A stretch of DNA of 64,000 nucleotides from Streptococcus sp. CF8_St5-11 (GTDB lineage: Bacteria > Bacillota > Bacilli > Lactobacillales > Streptococcaceae), in assembly GCF_024295625.1 (NCBI RefSeq), contig NZ_JANCOJ010000002.1, forward strand, positions 496,001 to 560,000. Reading direction: 5' to 3'. Every line of letters begins with the position of its first letter. The stretch's first letter is position 1. Both the position numbers and the translations under genes were made by a program. The notes under the pieces are model-generated. The model saw only the letters and a list, made by a program, of their open reading frames with translations. It made no database searches and was not told where the DNA came from. Shown in pieces: positions 53,879 through 62,773 of the stretch.

Positions 53879-55732
53879 TTGGTAGTAGATTTAAAAAATT
53901 ATCTTGAAAGAATATTAGTCGAGTTAGGTGCTGCTACAATAAAACACCGTGAGAAAGTCAGTGGATTCTTACTAGACAATGAATGGTTTGGTGTGTCTAT
54001 AAATCTTGATGATTATACTATTTCTGAAAAAGATGCTGAAGTTCTTAAAAATCACATCAAAGACTATCTAACAACACCTCCTGGAATTAAGAGTATGGAA
54101 GGAATCTTTTCAAAAAAATTTCCTTCTACAAGTGAATTATTCGTACAATTTGCTGAAGAAGAAAAGCTGAGTGAAACAAATCGTTTCTATCTACTTGATT
54201 TTTTAGCATACTACTTAACAAAGGATTTGTTTCTATATAGTGATGCTGAAGTAGAGACCTTAGTAGAAGTAGCAACAGAAGTTCTTACGAAGTCACAAGG
54301 CAATATCCTCATTCAATTTATTAAATGGCTACTCAATAAAGGCGTTACTCGTTATCGAGTAAGTTTTGAAATGACAAAGCGTTACACGATTGAGAGTGCA
54401 AATGGAGCGTATGAATTAGATGAATACCTTGAATTAATGTACTACCTATTCAACGAAAACTACATCATAAAAAATGATATGTTGTGTAAAGCAGCAAATT
54501 CAAAAAACTATGCAGATACATGGTTGTATCTAGGGTTACATTTTATTTGCGCACTAAGATCAACAGACTTAGAAAGATTAGGACATCCTAAATTAACAAG
54601 AGAACCATTAGAAGTTTTAGAAGCAGTAGTAGATGGAACTTGGAGTAGTAGTGAAGCTAGAAGGACTTTACTAAGTATTACAACAAGATTGACTTATTTA
54701 AACTTAACACCTAATAAAACCAAAAACGCTTCTAATGTTGCTCAGTTAAAGTTTCATGTCCCAGAAAGTTGTCAGGTTCTTATTGGAACGTTATTGGCTA
54801 TCTGTGAGGCACATTTCCAACTTCAAATACCATACAATGCAGAAAATCCATTGATCAGACAAATTAAAACTTATGAAAAGATTACTAGTTATATGGGAGA
54901 GGAAATCGGAAATTTATTTTTAGAGCGTAACTTTAGTAGTCGTTCTGCAAACAAGTCCTACTTACAATCTGTCGCAATGTTAGCAGATGATGTTCTTGAA
55001 GAAAAGTCAGAACTGAATATTAAAGGTTATTTTCTAGCAGCATTAGCTCGTAGCCATAAAGGGGATTTTAATGAATTTGCACAAACCACAACAACGTATC
55101 TAAAAGATGCCCAACTCGGACAACTAAAACCTGAAATGGTTGCAAAAGAGCTATTTGAACGAGGCGTATTATCCATGATTCCGTCTATGCTCTTGACCAT
55201 TGTAACTAGAGGAAAGTATAAAAAATTAAGTCCAAGCCAACAAACTCAAATGATTAAAAGTTTAGATTTAACGCCAATTGAAATTGAAAAAACGTTGGAA
55301 TTGAGTATTAGGGCTGATTCACGTTCGCAACAAGCATTAAAAACTCTAGTTGAAAATAATGTTGATCCTGAACAATTACTGACGATCTGTCATCGAATTG
55401 GTAACGGAGAAGCTTTTTCTAAGCAAGGAGAGAGTATGTGTCTTTTATCTGCACTAGGGAAACTATGTCCCTATGATGACCGTCAGCATTGCGTCGGCTG
55501 TCAGTATGAATTACAAACAAAATCTACCTTGCTTTTGTTAATTGGTGAGTTTAATCGACTCAATAAACAATATCAAAAATTAAAGAATGAACTTGAACGA
55601 GGAAAGGTTCGAGCCATTCTTGAGAAGCAGATTAAACCATGTCTTACAGAAATGTTGCAAGCTTTATCAGAACAGTATGGCGAAGCTGTATTGTCTGATT
55701 ATGAGGATATTATTAAGGAGTTAGTCAGTTGA
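53879..55732 (+). CDS. Recombinase-operon protein with degenerate tyrosine-recombinase features
   Basis: The 617-residue protein starts at TTG 53879 with AAAGGAG upstream. A box-I-like FICALRSTDLERLG (about residue 225) suggests a tyrosine-recombinase origin, but I see no clear HxxR; LAALARSHKGDFNEF and TTTTYLKD could be decayed boxes. The C-terminus has a Cys cluster (KLCPYDDRQHCVGC, near residues 527-540), like the zinc tail of the next recombinase, followed by a coiled coil. It may be a structural partner in a recombinase complex. Confidence 0.65.
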   Translation: MVVDLKNYLERILVELGAATIKHREKVSGFLLDNEWFGVSINLDDYTISEKDAEVLKNHIKDYLTTPPGIKSMEGIFSKKFPSTSELFVQFAEEEKLSETNRFYLLDFLAYYLTKDLFLYSDAEVETLVEVATEVLTKSQGNILIQFIKWLLNKGVTRYRVSFEMTKRYTIESANGAYELDEYLELMYYLFNENYIIKNDMLCKAANSKNYADTWLYLGLHFICALRSTDLERLGHPKLTREPLEVLEAVVDGTWSSSEARRTLLSITTRLTYLNLTPNKTKNASNVAQLKFHVPESCQVLIGTLLAICEAHFQLQIPYNAENPLIRQIKTYEKITSYMGEEIGNLFLERNFSSRSANKSYLQSVAMLADDVLEEKSELNIKGYFLAALARSHKGDFNEFAQTTTTYLKDAQLGQLKPEMVAKELFERGVLSMIPSMLLTIVTRGKYKKLSPSQQTQMIKSLDLTPIEIEKTLELSIRADSRSQQALKTLVENNVDPEQLLTICHRIGNGEAFSKQGESMCLLSALGKLCPYDDRQHCVGCQYELQTKSTLLLLIGEFNRLNKQYQKLKNELERGKVRAILEKQIKPCLTEMLQALSEQYGEAVLSDYEDIIKELVS

Positions 55733-57390
55733 ATAATCAATCAAAATTATTTCGTAAAGTAAATGAAATTATCCTGTTTGATGACAATATGATTGAGAGC
55801 GCAAAAGAATGTTTTCAAGACTATGTTGAAAAAGGGATTATTCTAACCACCAATTTTGAAGAAAATAAATGGGAAACGACTAATGAATATTCTAACGTTA
55901 GCTTCATTTTTAACTTGAATAAATTCCAATATAAAAGGTTTTATGAACAAGTATTTCAATTATCTTTTGATGATTTTGTTACCTACTTAAAGAGTTTTAT
56001 AGTGCTATCTATGGAACATCATGTTTTAATCACTCTCCAAGCCTTTTTAAGAGATATAAAGAAATTAGTCAGAGAACTAAAAGTGAACGAAGCCTTCTCA
56101 TTAGCAAATATGAAGATTTCCAACCCCTCAGTATGTATAGATTTTCTTTCTACACTACCATGTTTAGAGAGTAACGAATTAACCCAACTGATTGAGCAAC
56201 TAGATGAACTTTTAAATGTTAGTTATCAACTGAACACTAAAAAACAGCGAAAGTTAGCCCAATTTCAATCCTATTTTTTATTTAATGATATTTTAAACGA
56301 CTATTGGGTTAAATCATTATTAGATGAGGAAAGATTGTTTTACTACCCTCTTTACTTATGGTGGCAAATAACAGCAGTAGTACCACTTAGACCAAGGGAG
56401 TTTTTGCTCACTCAGAGAAATTGTCTCACAGAAAAAGACGGAAAATATTACTTAACTCTCAGACGAAATAACTTAAAAGGAAAAGACAAGGGAGTATCCC
56501 ATAAAATTTCAGAGGATTATTATTTAACAACTTACGAAGTACCATTTAAGCTTGCGAGTGAGATTTTAAATTATTTAGAGCTAACCAAAGACTTATCATC
56601 TACACAGTTAGATACCCTATTTGTGACAGACTCTCATTATCGGAAATGGAAACGTATTGCTAGTACTAAAAACCGTTTCTTGACGTACAGTAACTTAAAT
56701 ACAATTTTAAAATATTTCTTTAATGAGATTGTATCTCAACAGTATGGGTATTTTGTCCATCATATCAATTCCCCAAATCAATTAGACGATCATGAGATTA
56801 ATTTCATTCATATTGGAGATACTAGACACATTGCAATGATCAATTTGATAGCAGAAGGAGCTAGTCCAGTAACAGCAATGCTCTTAGCTGGACATGATAG
56901 TGTCACAACATCCTCACATTATTTTTCAAATCTGAGCCAGTTTATTGAATGTAGGAGCTATCAGCTTTATCGTAAATTAACAAACTCTCAAACGTCTTAC
57001 GCTATAAGTAAAACTCAACATAAATACACCATTAATAAAAACTATGTTCCTCTTGATAATAAGGGCAGATGTTATTCACCTCGATTTGCGGAAGGTGATT
57101 ATTCAGACTGTCTTAAAGTCATTAGCTCACATGCAGAGCTTGGTGCTTGTACTAGTTGTCCATTTTACAGAAAAGCTGGAAAAGATTATTTCTCTATGGA
57201 TAAATCCTTTAAGAAATCAATCGACGAGGAAGCTTTAATTGTAGATGAGGCTATAAAAAGAGTTCGACAAGGAAAGGGGAATATAGAAGATATTGGTGAG
57301 GCATTATTAAAACTTAAAACAGTTAGTCATTCTTATCAAGAATATCTAACTGAAAAACATTTATCCTTACAGGAGTTCTCAAATGGCTAG
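55729..57390 (+). CDS. Tyrosine recombinase (TnpB-like) with zinc-binding tail
   Basis: The 553-residue protein starts at TTG 55729 overlapping the previous stop (TTGA), coupled by AAGGAG. Catalytic motifs are box I VPLRPREFLLTQ (about residue 217), IGDTRHIAMINLI (Arg-His; the usual first His is not obvious), LAGHDS and the Tyr in TTSSHYFSNL. A Cys pair ELGACTSCPFYRK lies near residue 478, as in Tn554 TnpB-type proteins. Confidence 0.8.
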   Translation: MNNQSKLFRKVNEIILFDDNMIESAKECFQDYVEKGIILTTNFEENKWETTNEYSNVSFIFNLNKFQYKRFYEQVFQLSFDDFVTYLKSFIVLSMEHHVLITLQAFLRDIKKLVRELKVNEAFSLANMKISNPSVCIDFLSTLPCLESNELTQLIEQLDELLNVSYQLNTKKQRKLAQFQSYFLFNDILNDYWVKSLLDEERLFYYPLYLWWQITAVVPLRPREFLLTQRNCLTEKDGKYYLTLRRNNLKGKDKGVSHKISEDYYLTTYEVPFKLASEILNYLELTKDLSSTQLDTLFVTDSHYRKWKRIASTKNRFLTYSNLNTILKYFFNEIVSQQYGYFVHHINSPNQLDDHEINFIHIGDTRHIAMINLIAEGASPVTAMLLAGHDSVTTSSHYFSNLSQFIECRSYQLYRKLTNSQTSYAISKTQHKYTINKNYVPLDNKGRCYSPRFAEGDYSDCLKVISSHAELGACTSCPFYRKAGKDYFSMDKSFKKSIDEEALIVDEAIKRVRQGKGNIEDIGEALLKLKTVSHSYQEYLTEKHLSLQEFSNG

Positions 57391-58108
57391 AAAGAAGTAT
57401 ATTGATAATCAAGAATTGCTATTATTATTTGAACATTATTTACTGGAACATTGTTCGAATAATCCTAGACTATTCAAAATTCCACAGTTTGGAAATTACC
57501 TTAGAAGCAACGGATTTCCGCAGGTTGCAGACACAACGATTAGAAGAAACAAAGAATTTAGACAAGCCCTTAATGATAAATTGGAACTATTTGAGGACGA
57601 CACCTATCAAACAGTTATAACGTATAAAACTCTAGATGTAGAACGTTTCTTAATGACCAATAGAACCCCTAAAGCAATCAAATCAGCATTGATGGAACTT
57701 AACAATTATTATAAAAGAGTTGTTGATGCAGCAATAGAATATAAGGAAGAAGCAAATAAGCTTAAAACAAGAGTTTCAGAGTTAAAAAATGAGGTAGCAC
57801 AGCTTAATGAAAACAATACTGAGATTAAAGAGCAGACAGCGTTAAATAAAGAATTATTAGAAGAAAACAAAAAGTTAAGGAATCTTCTTAAAACTAGTTT
57901 GTATCCTGATATTGCAAATGAATTATTAAAAGAAGAAGGCTTATTAAAATCTGATCAGCAACTTGTAACTAAGAAGTATCTAAGTGAAAATATTATCACC
58001 TCAGACTCGAAAATATCTTTTGAAAAGCATACTCATACTGAAAAGCAAACAATCAAAAGTAAGATTTTTGAAATTAAAGACTTACTGGATAACAAGACTA
58101 AGTATTAG
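57383..58108 (+). CDS. TnpC-like coiled-coil accessory protein (DUF6262-like)
   Basis: The 241-residue protein has an N-terminal block (KIPQFGNYLRSNGFPQVADT then TIRRNKEFRQAL) that looks like a DNA-binding HTH, and a long central coiled coil (about residues 110-170, ELKNEVAQLNENNTEIKEQ). This matches the small third gene (TnpC) of Tn554-like elements, which affects transposition efficiency and orientation. It overlaps the tnpB-like gene by 8 bases. Confidence 0.72.
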   Translation: MARKKYIDNQELLLLFEHYLLEHCSNNPRLFKIPQFGNYLRSNGFPQVADTTIRRNKEFRQALNDKLELFEDDTYQTVITYKTLDVERFLMTNRTPKAIKSALMELNNYYKRVVDAAIEYKEEANKLKTRVSELKNEVAQLNENNTEIKEQTALNKELLEENKKLRNLLKTSLYPDIANELLKEEGLLKSDQQLVTKKYLSENIITSDSKISFEKHTHTEKQTIKSKIFEIKDLLDNKTKY

Positions 58109-58117
58109 GAGGAGAAA

Positions 58118-60394
58118 ATGTCAGACTTAATCACTGATTTTCCAGCTTTATTGAACTATTGGGACTTTGACAAGAATATCAAAATAGATGTAGAAAAAAT
58201 AACAGTTACCAGCAAAAAACACATTAACTGGAAATGTCCTACCTGTTCTTATGAATGGAAGGCAAGTGTAACAAAATCTTATAAAAATATCCAAAATCAT
58301 TCAAAAATCTGTCCTGTATGTGAGCTTGGAGAAGTGTTCATAAAAGGGGAAAACTCTATATCTGCAAGGATTCCTAACTTTCTAAGGTACATAAACTTTC
58401 ATTATGAAAATATAGAAACCATTCAGGAAGAGATTGATAATTTATCTTTTTCTTCAAAGAGGTTATTTCACTTCAAATGTCCTACCTGTCATGTTGGTTG
58501 GAAAGATGTAGCAAACACTTCTAAATTAATCAATAAACATAATCAAGAGCTTGTTCATGTCGGATGTAATGAAAGTATACATTTTGTACCTTACACTAAA
58601 GCATACCCTAATCTTCGGAAAATTTATCTTCCAGGGGAGCAAAACGATGTAGAGTTTAATGATTTGAAGTTAAATGACAATATTACAATCCCTAGAAATT
58701 GGAAATGCGACAAATGTGACAATATCTTTAAGTTGTCTATTGATCGGCTAATTTCAAGAATCAAAAGAGATGGTTTCTATTGTAATAACTGTAAAGCAAC
58801 ATTTGATACCGTAATTAAAGTGAAAGCCACCCCCCTATTGCATACAGATAGAAATCTTTTTAAGCAATTTATTCCAACTCTTGTAAAAAGTAATATGATT
58901 GATAGTTTATCCGATATCTTAGTAAGATGGCAGTGTTTTAAATGTCATGGTCAATATGAATGTAGTGTTATCAAAAGGCATTTTGAAGGCTGCCCTTATT
59001 GTGATAATAAATTGATGTTAAAAGGGTATAATACTTTACAAGAAACTCATCCATATTTAGAGAAATTTTGGGATAAAAGTAATGATAAATCTATTTCTGA
59101 ATACTGGCATAAGTCTTCTGAATGTATAAATTGGAAATGTCCTTGTTGCAATGTAAATTTTCATTGCAGTCCTAATGAAATGATTTCAAGAACCGACTTA
59201 GAGAATAGTAATTTTCAAACTTGTCCTAATCATTGTGATTGGGATACACTTGTTTTTAACAATGATATACTCTATAATTTCCCAAAATTACAGGAAGAAT
59301 GGAGCGAAAAAAATGGATTGCCTGTTCATTTAGCATTGAGCCACATTGAAACAAAAAAATATTGGTGGAAGTGTTCTGTTTGTCAAGGTGAATACCTTTG
59401 TTCAATTCCAATAAGAAAAGAAGTAATAAATAGCTGTCCATATTGTAATGATGAACAAGTATTAAAAGGTTATAATACAATTGCAGATACTTATCCTGAG
59501 TTGTGTGACCTTTGGAGTAGCAAGAATTTAGAAAAACCTGATGAGGTGACGAAATCGGCAGAATCCGAGAATAAAATATTTAATTGGATTTGTGATTGTT
59601 GTGATTTAGAATTTAAGGAGAGATTAGGGATTGTTCTAGGTGTGTTTACAAACAATAATTCTAATAGTCTCAACTCTATATGTCCTTACTGTAATAAAAA
59701 ACTTCCTAAACCAAATGAAACACTAAGCTATGTTAAACCGTACTTAAACAATGAATGGGTAAAAGAACTGAATGGTGATATTGATATCTTCTTTTATGAT
59801 TCAAATGCTTTAACCAATTGGGTTTGTCGAAAATGTCACAGAAGTTTTAAAGCAAAAATTTCTGAACGCCATGAAAATGACCAATGTTGTCCATATTGTT
59901 CTTTTAAGAAGACTGCAAAAGGTTATAATGATCTTGAAACAACACATCCTTGGTTAATTAAAGAATGGTCTTCAGTAAATAAACAAGAAATGTCTTCAGT
60001 AAGATTTAATTCAACATATACCGTATGGTGGAAATGTCCTGTATGCACTGGAGAATATCAGCAAGTCATAAAAGAAAAATATTACAGAGAAAATTCGTGC
60101 CCATATTGTAGGAATCAAAAAGTTTTAAAAGGATTTAATGACTTAGCAACGACACAACAAAGTCTAATGCCTGAGTGGGATTATTTGAATAACCTCCTAA
60201 TAGCAAGCCCAACTGAAATTACAGAGTTGAGCAATCTGCCTGTATGGTGGATATGTCAAGAAAATCTTAATCACCGTTACAAAATTCAAGTAAAAGAAAG
60301 AATGGCATATAAAAAACGAAAAAAAAGAGCATGTTCCATTTGCAAAGGCCACAGAAGAAAGCAAGAACACTTTGTACAGTTTGAAAAAATATAG
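58118..60394 (+). CDS. Multi-zinc-ribbon protein, DUF4379-type repeats
   Basis: The 758-residue protein is built from about ten zinc ribbons. Each has a WxCPxC or WKCDKC half and a CPYC half about 25-35 residues on (for example WKCPTCSYEWKASV with CPVCELGE; WWKCPVCTGEYQQV with CPYCRNQK), joined by recurring KGYNTL..THP.L...W linkers. Probable zinc-ribbon repeats of this type are known, sometimes fused to nucleases; no nuclease domain is seen here. RBS AGGAGGAG precedes ATG 58118, 9 bases after the tnpC-like gene, so it is the fifth gene of the operon. Truncated relatives lie at 30379 and 32250. Confidence 0.8.
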   Translation: MSDLITDFPALLNYWDFDKNIKIDVEKITVTSKKHINWKCPTCSYEWKASVTKSYKNIQNHSKICPVCELGEVFIKGENSISARIPNFLRYINFHYENIETIQEEIDNLSFSSKRLFHFKCPTCHVGWKDVANTSKLINKHNQELVHVGCNESIHFVPYTKAYPNLRKIYLPGEQNDVEFNDLKLNDNITIPRNWKCDKCDNIFKLSIDRLISRIKRDGFYCNNCKATFDTVIKVKATPLLHTDRNLFKQFIPTLVKSNMIDSLSDILVRWQCFKCHGQYECSVIKRHFEGCPYCDNKLMLKGYNTLQETHPYLEKFWDKSNDKSISEYWHKSSECINWKCPCCNVNFHCSPNEMISRTDLENSNFQTCPNHCDWDTLVFNNDILYNFPKLQEEWSEKNGLPVHLALSHIETKKYWWKCSVCQGEYLCSIPIRKEVINSCPYCNDEQVLKGYNTIADTYPELCDLWSSKNLEKPDEVTKSAESENKIFNWICDCCDLEFKERLGIVLGVFTNNNSNSLNSICPYCNKKLPKPNETLSYVKPYLNNEWVKELNGDIDIFFYDSNALTNWVCRKCHRSFKAKISERHENDQCCPYCSFKKTAKGYNDLETTHPWLIKEWSSVNKQEMSSVRFNSTYTVWWKCPVCTGEYQQVIKEKYYRENSCPYCRNQKVLKGFNDLATTQQSLMPEWDYLNNLLIASPTEITELSNLPVWWICQENLNHRYKIQVKERMAYKKRKKRACSICKGHRRKQEHFVQFEKI

Positions 60395-60400
60395 ATAAAT

Positions 60401-60446
60401 AAAAACACTCTAAATTTCATTAAATTGATATTAGAGTGTTTTTTTA
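60401..60446 (+). terminator. Cassette-end terminator, copy 3
   Basis: AAAAACACTCTAA / TTAGAGTGTTTTT arms around ATTTCATTAAATTGATA. It follows the intact zinc-ribbon gene. Confidence 0.88.
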
Positions 60447-60755
60447 TTGTCAAAATGTACATTTGAAAATTTTTTAGTTTTCACTTAAATAAAGTACATT
60501 TTCAACTGAATTGAGAGTAGTAAAAAATTTCCAGTGTTCACTTAAATAAAGTACATAATTGAGTATAATTGGCTTAAAAAATTTTTTTGGTTATACATAG
60601 ATCGACAATTGAAAAAATTTTTAGTTTTCACTTAAATAAAGTACATTTTCGCATGAATTGAGGGTGGTTGAAATTTCCAGTTTTCACGGGAATAAAGTAC
60701 ATTTTGGACCAATTTTTGTCCGAAAAAAATTTTTAGTTATTTATTTAAAATTTTT
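60447..60755 (+). repeat. Intact cassette right end with four iterons
   Basis: TAGTTTTCACTTAAATAAAG then TACATTTT lies at about 60475; further copies are at about 60532 (GTGTTCACTTAAATAAAGTA), 60621 (as the first) and 60679 (CAGTTTTCACGGGAATAAAG). They form two pairs, each with members about 57-58 bases apart. Spacing and near identity suggest cooperative recombinase arm sites. No gene is present up to xerS. Confidence 0.85.
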
Positions 60756-60780
60756 GTTAACCTCAATAAACCCTATAACA

Positions 60781-60811
60781 TCTTTCCGAAAAACTATAAT
60801 TTTCTTGAAAA
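60781..60811 (+). other. difSL chromosome-dimer resolution site
   Basis: A 31-bp sequence (TCTTTCCGAAAAACTATAAT followed by TTTCTTGAAAA) with imperfect dyad arms TTTCCGAAAA and TTTCTTGAAAA matches what I recall of the single-recombinase XerS target of streptococci. It sits about 50 bases upstream of xerS, its usual place. Only one copy is seen in the window. Confidence 0.85.
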
Positions 60812-60833
60812 ATATATCTGGCTATGCTATACT
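60805..60833 (+). promoter_or_regulatory. xerS promoter overlapping difSL
   Basis: TTGAAA (60805-60810) lies in the right arm of difSL. A 17-bp spacer leads to TATACT (60828-60833). XerS bound at difSL would cover the -35. Confidence 0.7.
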
Positions 60834-60861
60834 ACTAGTATAGAAAGATTTGGAGAAAAAC

Positions 60862-61932
60862 ATGAAACGCGAGATCTTATTAGAACGGATTGATAAACTC
60901 AAACAAGTCATGCCATGGTACGTCTTAGAATATTACCAATCAAAACTGGCCGTTCCATATAGTTTTACGACCTTATACGAATATTTAAAGGAATATGATC
61001 GATTTTTCACCTGGGTCTTGGAATCTGGTATATCAGATGCTGACACCATGGCTAATATCCCTTTAGAGGTTCTGGAGCACATGACCAAGAAAGACATGGA
61101 ATCCTTTATCCTTTACTTACGTGAACGTCCTCTGCTCAATGCCAATACGACGAAAAACGGGGTTTCCCAAACAACCATTAACCGTACCCTTTCTGCACTA
61201 TCTAGTCTCTATAAGTATTTGACTGAGGAAGTTGAAAATGAGCAAGGGGAACCTTATTTCTACCGCAATGTCATGAAGAAGGTTGCGACCAAGAAAAAGA
61301 AAGAAACCTTGGCGGCCCGAGCTGAAAATATCAAGCAAAAGCTCTTTTTAGGGGATGAGACAGAAGGTTTCCTCAACTATATCGATCAGGAATACCCTCA
61401 AACACTCTCAAATCGCGCCTTATCTTCATTCAATAAGAATAAAGAGCGAGATTTAGCGATTATCGCACTCCTTCTTGCCTCTGGTGTCCGTCTCTCTGAG
61501 GCAGTTAACCTGGATCTTCGAGATCTCAATCTTAAGATGATGGTGATTGACGTCACTCGAAAAGGTGGAAAACGAGACTCAGTTAATGTCGCTGCCTTTG
61601 CTAAACCCTATTTAGAGCAATATCTTGCTATTCGAGACAAACGTTATAAGACAGAGAAGACTGATACAGCCCTCTTCTTAACCTTGTATCGAGGTGTTCC
61701 AAACCGGATTGATGCTTCTAGTGTTGAAAAGATGGTGGCCAAGTATTCTGAAGACTTTAAAGTCCGCGTAACTCCCCACAAACTACGCCATACATTAGCA
61801 ACTCGTCTCTATGATGCAACCAAATCCCAAGTTTTGGTCAGTCATCAGCTAGGACATGCGAGCACACAGGTAACGGACTTGTATACCCATATCGTTAATG
61901 ATGAACAGAAAAATGCCTTGGATAGTTTATAA
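60862..61932 (+). CDS. xerS: Tyrosine recombinase XerS
   Basis: XerS resolves chromosome dimers at difSL with FtsK, acting alone in place of XerC/XerD. ATG 60862 gives 356 residues beginning [20 protein letters not shown], the family start; a TTG at 60850 is less likely. The catalytic set is visible: Arg in [12 protein letters not shown], Lys in [10 protein letters not shown], HxLRH in [14 protein letters not shown], His in LGHAST and Tyr in VTDLYTHIV. It is core gene content, not island cargo, with base use like the flanks. Confidence 0.97.
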   Translation: MKREILLERIDKLKQVMPWYVLEYYQSKLAVPYSFTTLYEYLKEYDRFFTWVLESGISDADTMANIPLEVLEHMTKKDMESFILYLRERPLLNANTTKNGVSQTTINRTLSALSSLYKYLTEEVENEQGEPYFYRNVMKKVATKKKKETLAARAENIKQKLFLGDETEGFLNYIDQEYPQTLSNRALSSFNKNKERDLAIIALLLASGVRLSEAVNLDLRDLNLKMMVIDVTRKGGKRDSVNVAAFAKPYLEQYLAIRDKRYKTEKTDTALFLTLYRGVPNRIDASSVEKMVAKYSEDFKVRVTPHKLRHTLATRLYDATKSQVLVSHQLGHASTQVTDLYTHIVNDEQKNALDSL

Positions 61933-61971
61933 GATACATAATATAAATTATGTAATGTTTTAGTGTTAGAA

Positions 61972-62012
61972 AAAGAGCGTAAGATTTTTTATGGTATCTT
62001 ACGCTCTTTTAT
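61972..62012. terminator. Bidirectional terminator after xerS
   Basis: AAAGAGCGTAAGAT / ATCTTACGCTCTTT perfect 14-bp stem, between converging genes. Confidence 0.92.
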
Positions 62013-62017
62013 TCTTT

Positions 62018-62659
62018 CTATAAAAATTCGATCCAATAATTACGGTGTGGCTCAATAATGACTGGTTTTCCCCAGAATGATTTTAGATAGGCCAAGTTTG
62101 CAGGGGTGACCGGTCTTTTTTCACCATTGTACTTCTCTGCACTCTCTTCCGTTAGAAAGCATTTAACTGCTTCATATGGAGTACCATCGCTCGCTATTCG
62201 ATCAATTCCTAAATAAGCAATTTCATCACCGGCTTTTGGAAAATCTGTAAATAGTTTACCAATAAAATAAACCGTCTTATCTTTCATTAATTCATAAGCC
62301 TTACTATTTTCCAGTCTGTTATTCGCTGCAGCGTACATAATACAAAAACTGTCCACAATATCTTTCAAAGGCATTAATTCTTCTTTGCTGACTAAAATTT
62401 CGTCGGGAGCAAGTCCACCAATGATTAAGTTTTTATAATGAGGTTGCTGGATGACATTATCTAAAGCCATTCCTAATGGTAGTTGGACAGCTTGATAGCC
62501 TAATGGTTCGAGCTCTTGCTTTTTCTGGTCAAGGTGTTCTTGTGTAATACTGACATTCAAATCATATGGACTGGAAGGTTGTTCCTTGCTAAAAAAAGCC
62601 ACTACCATACGATCTAACTGTTCAAATAGACCAAGTTTTTCAACTGGAATTTTCATCAT
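62018..62659 (-). CDS. Hypothetical protein, possibly SseB-like
   Basis: The 213-residue soluble protein has recognisable blocks VSKEELMPLKDIVDSFCIMY and YEAVKCFLTEESAEKYNGEK. The latter, an F.TEESA type pattern, resembles SseB-like domains, but the match is weak. It starts MMKIPVEKLG with no adjacent partner on the same strand. Function unknown. Confidence 0.6.
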   Translation of the reverse strand: MMKIPVEKLGLFEQLDRMVVAFFSKEQPSSPYDLNVSITQEHLDQKKQELEPLGYQAVQLPLGMALDNVIQQPHYKNLIIGGLAPDEILVSKEELMPLKDIVDSFCIMYAAANNRLENSKAYELMKDKTVYFIGKLFTDFPKAGDEIAYLGIDRIASDGTPYEAVKCFLTEESAEKYNGEKRPVTPANLAYLKSFWGKPVIIEPHRNYWIEFL

Positions 62660-62773
62660 CGAATATGATCCCCTTTTTTGTTCAGATTTCCTCTATATCT
62701 ACTCTCATTATTTTTGAATATCCAGAAAAGAGACCGTGTCATGAACTAACTTTCGTTTTACGACTATATTTTC

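Larger units (their letters stand above)
26929..60755 (+). mobile_element. Composite genomic island: tandem array of recombinase cassettes with shared ends, next to difSL
   Basis: The island is AT-rich against its flanks. The left-end sequence ACTAAAAGTTTATGTACAAT recurs at 26929, 27917, 30879 and 32973, with a fifth degenerate copy lacking these first bases at about 36733. Right-end sequence (TACATTTGAAAA, AGTTTTCAC.TAAATAAAGTACATTTT iterons) precedes the second to fourth left ends and closes the island at 60447-60755. Units are 26929-27916, 27917-30878, 30879-32972, 32973-36730, a large 36733-52235 composite and the recombinase unit 52236-60755. No conjugation or phage structural genes are seen, so movement would depend on the encoded recombinases or an external helper. 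The exact core of integration could not be fixed by eye. Confidence 0.75.

Noticed and set aside
60475..60704. Regularly repeated AT-rich motifs suggestive of a CRISPR array
   Set aside because: Only four copies with variable ends and unequal spacing, no cas genes nearby, and the same motifs recur at other cassette ends. They fit recombinase arm sites better.
26929..60755. Interpretation of the whole island as one ICE or prophage
   Set aside because: There is no relaxase, coupling protein, type IV secretion, capsid, portal or lysis gene. Serine-recombinase tails are only remnants.
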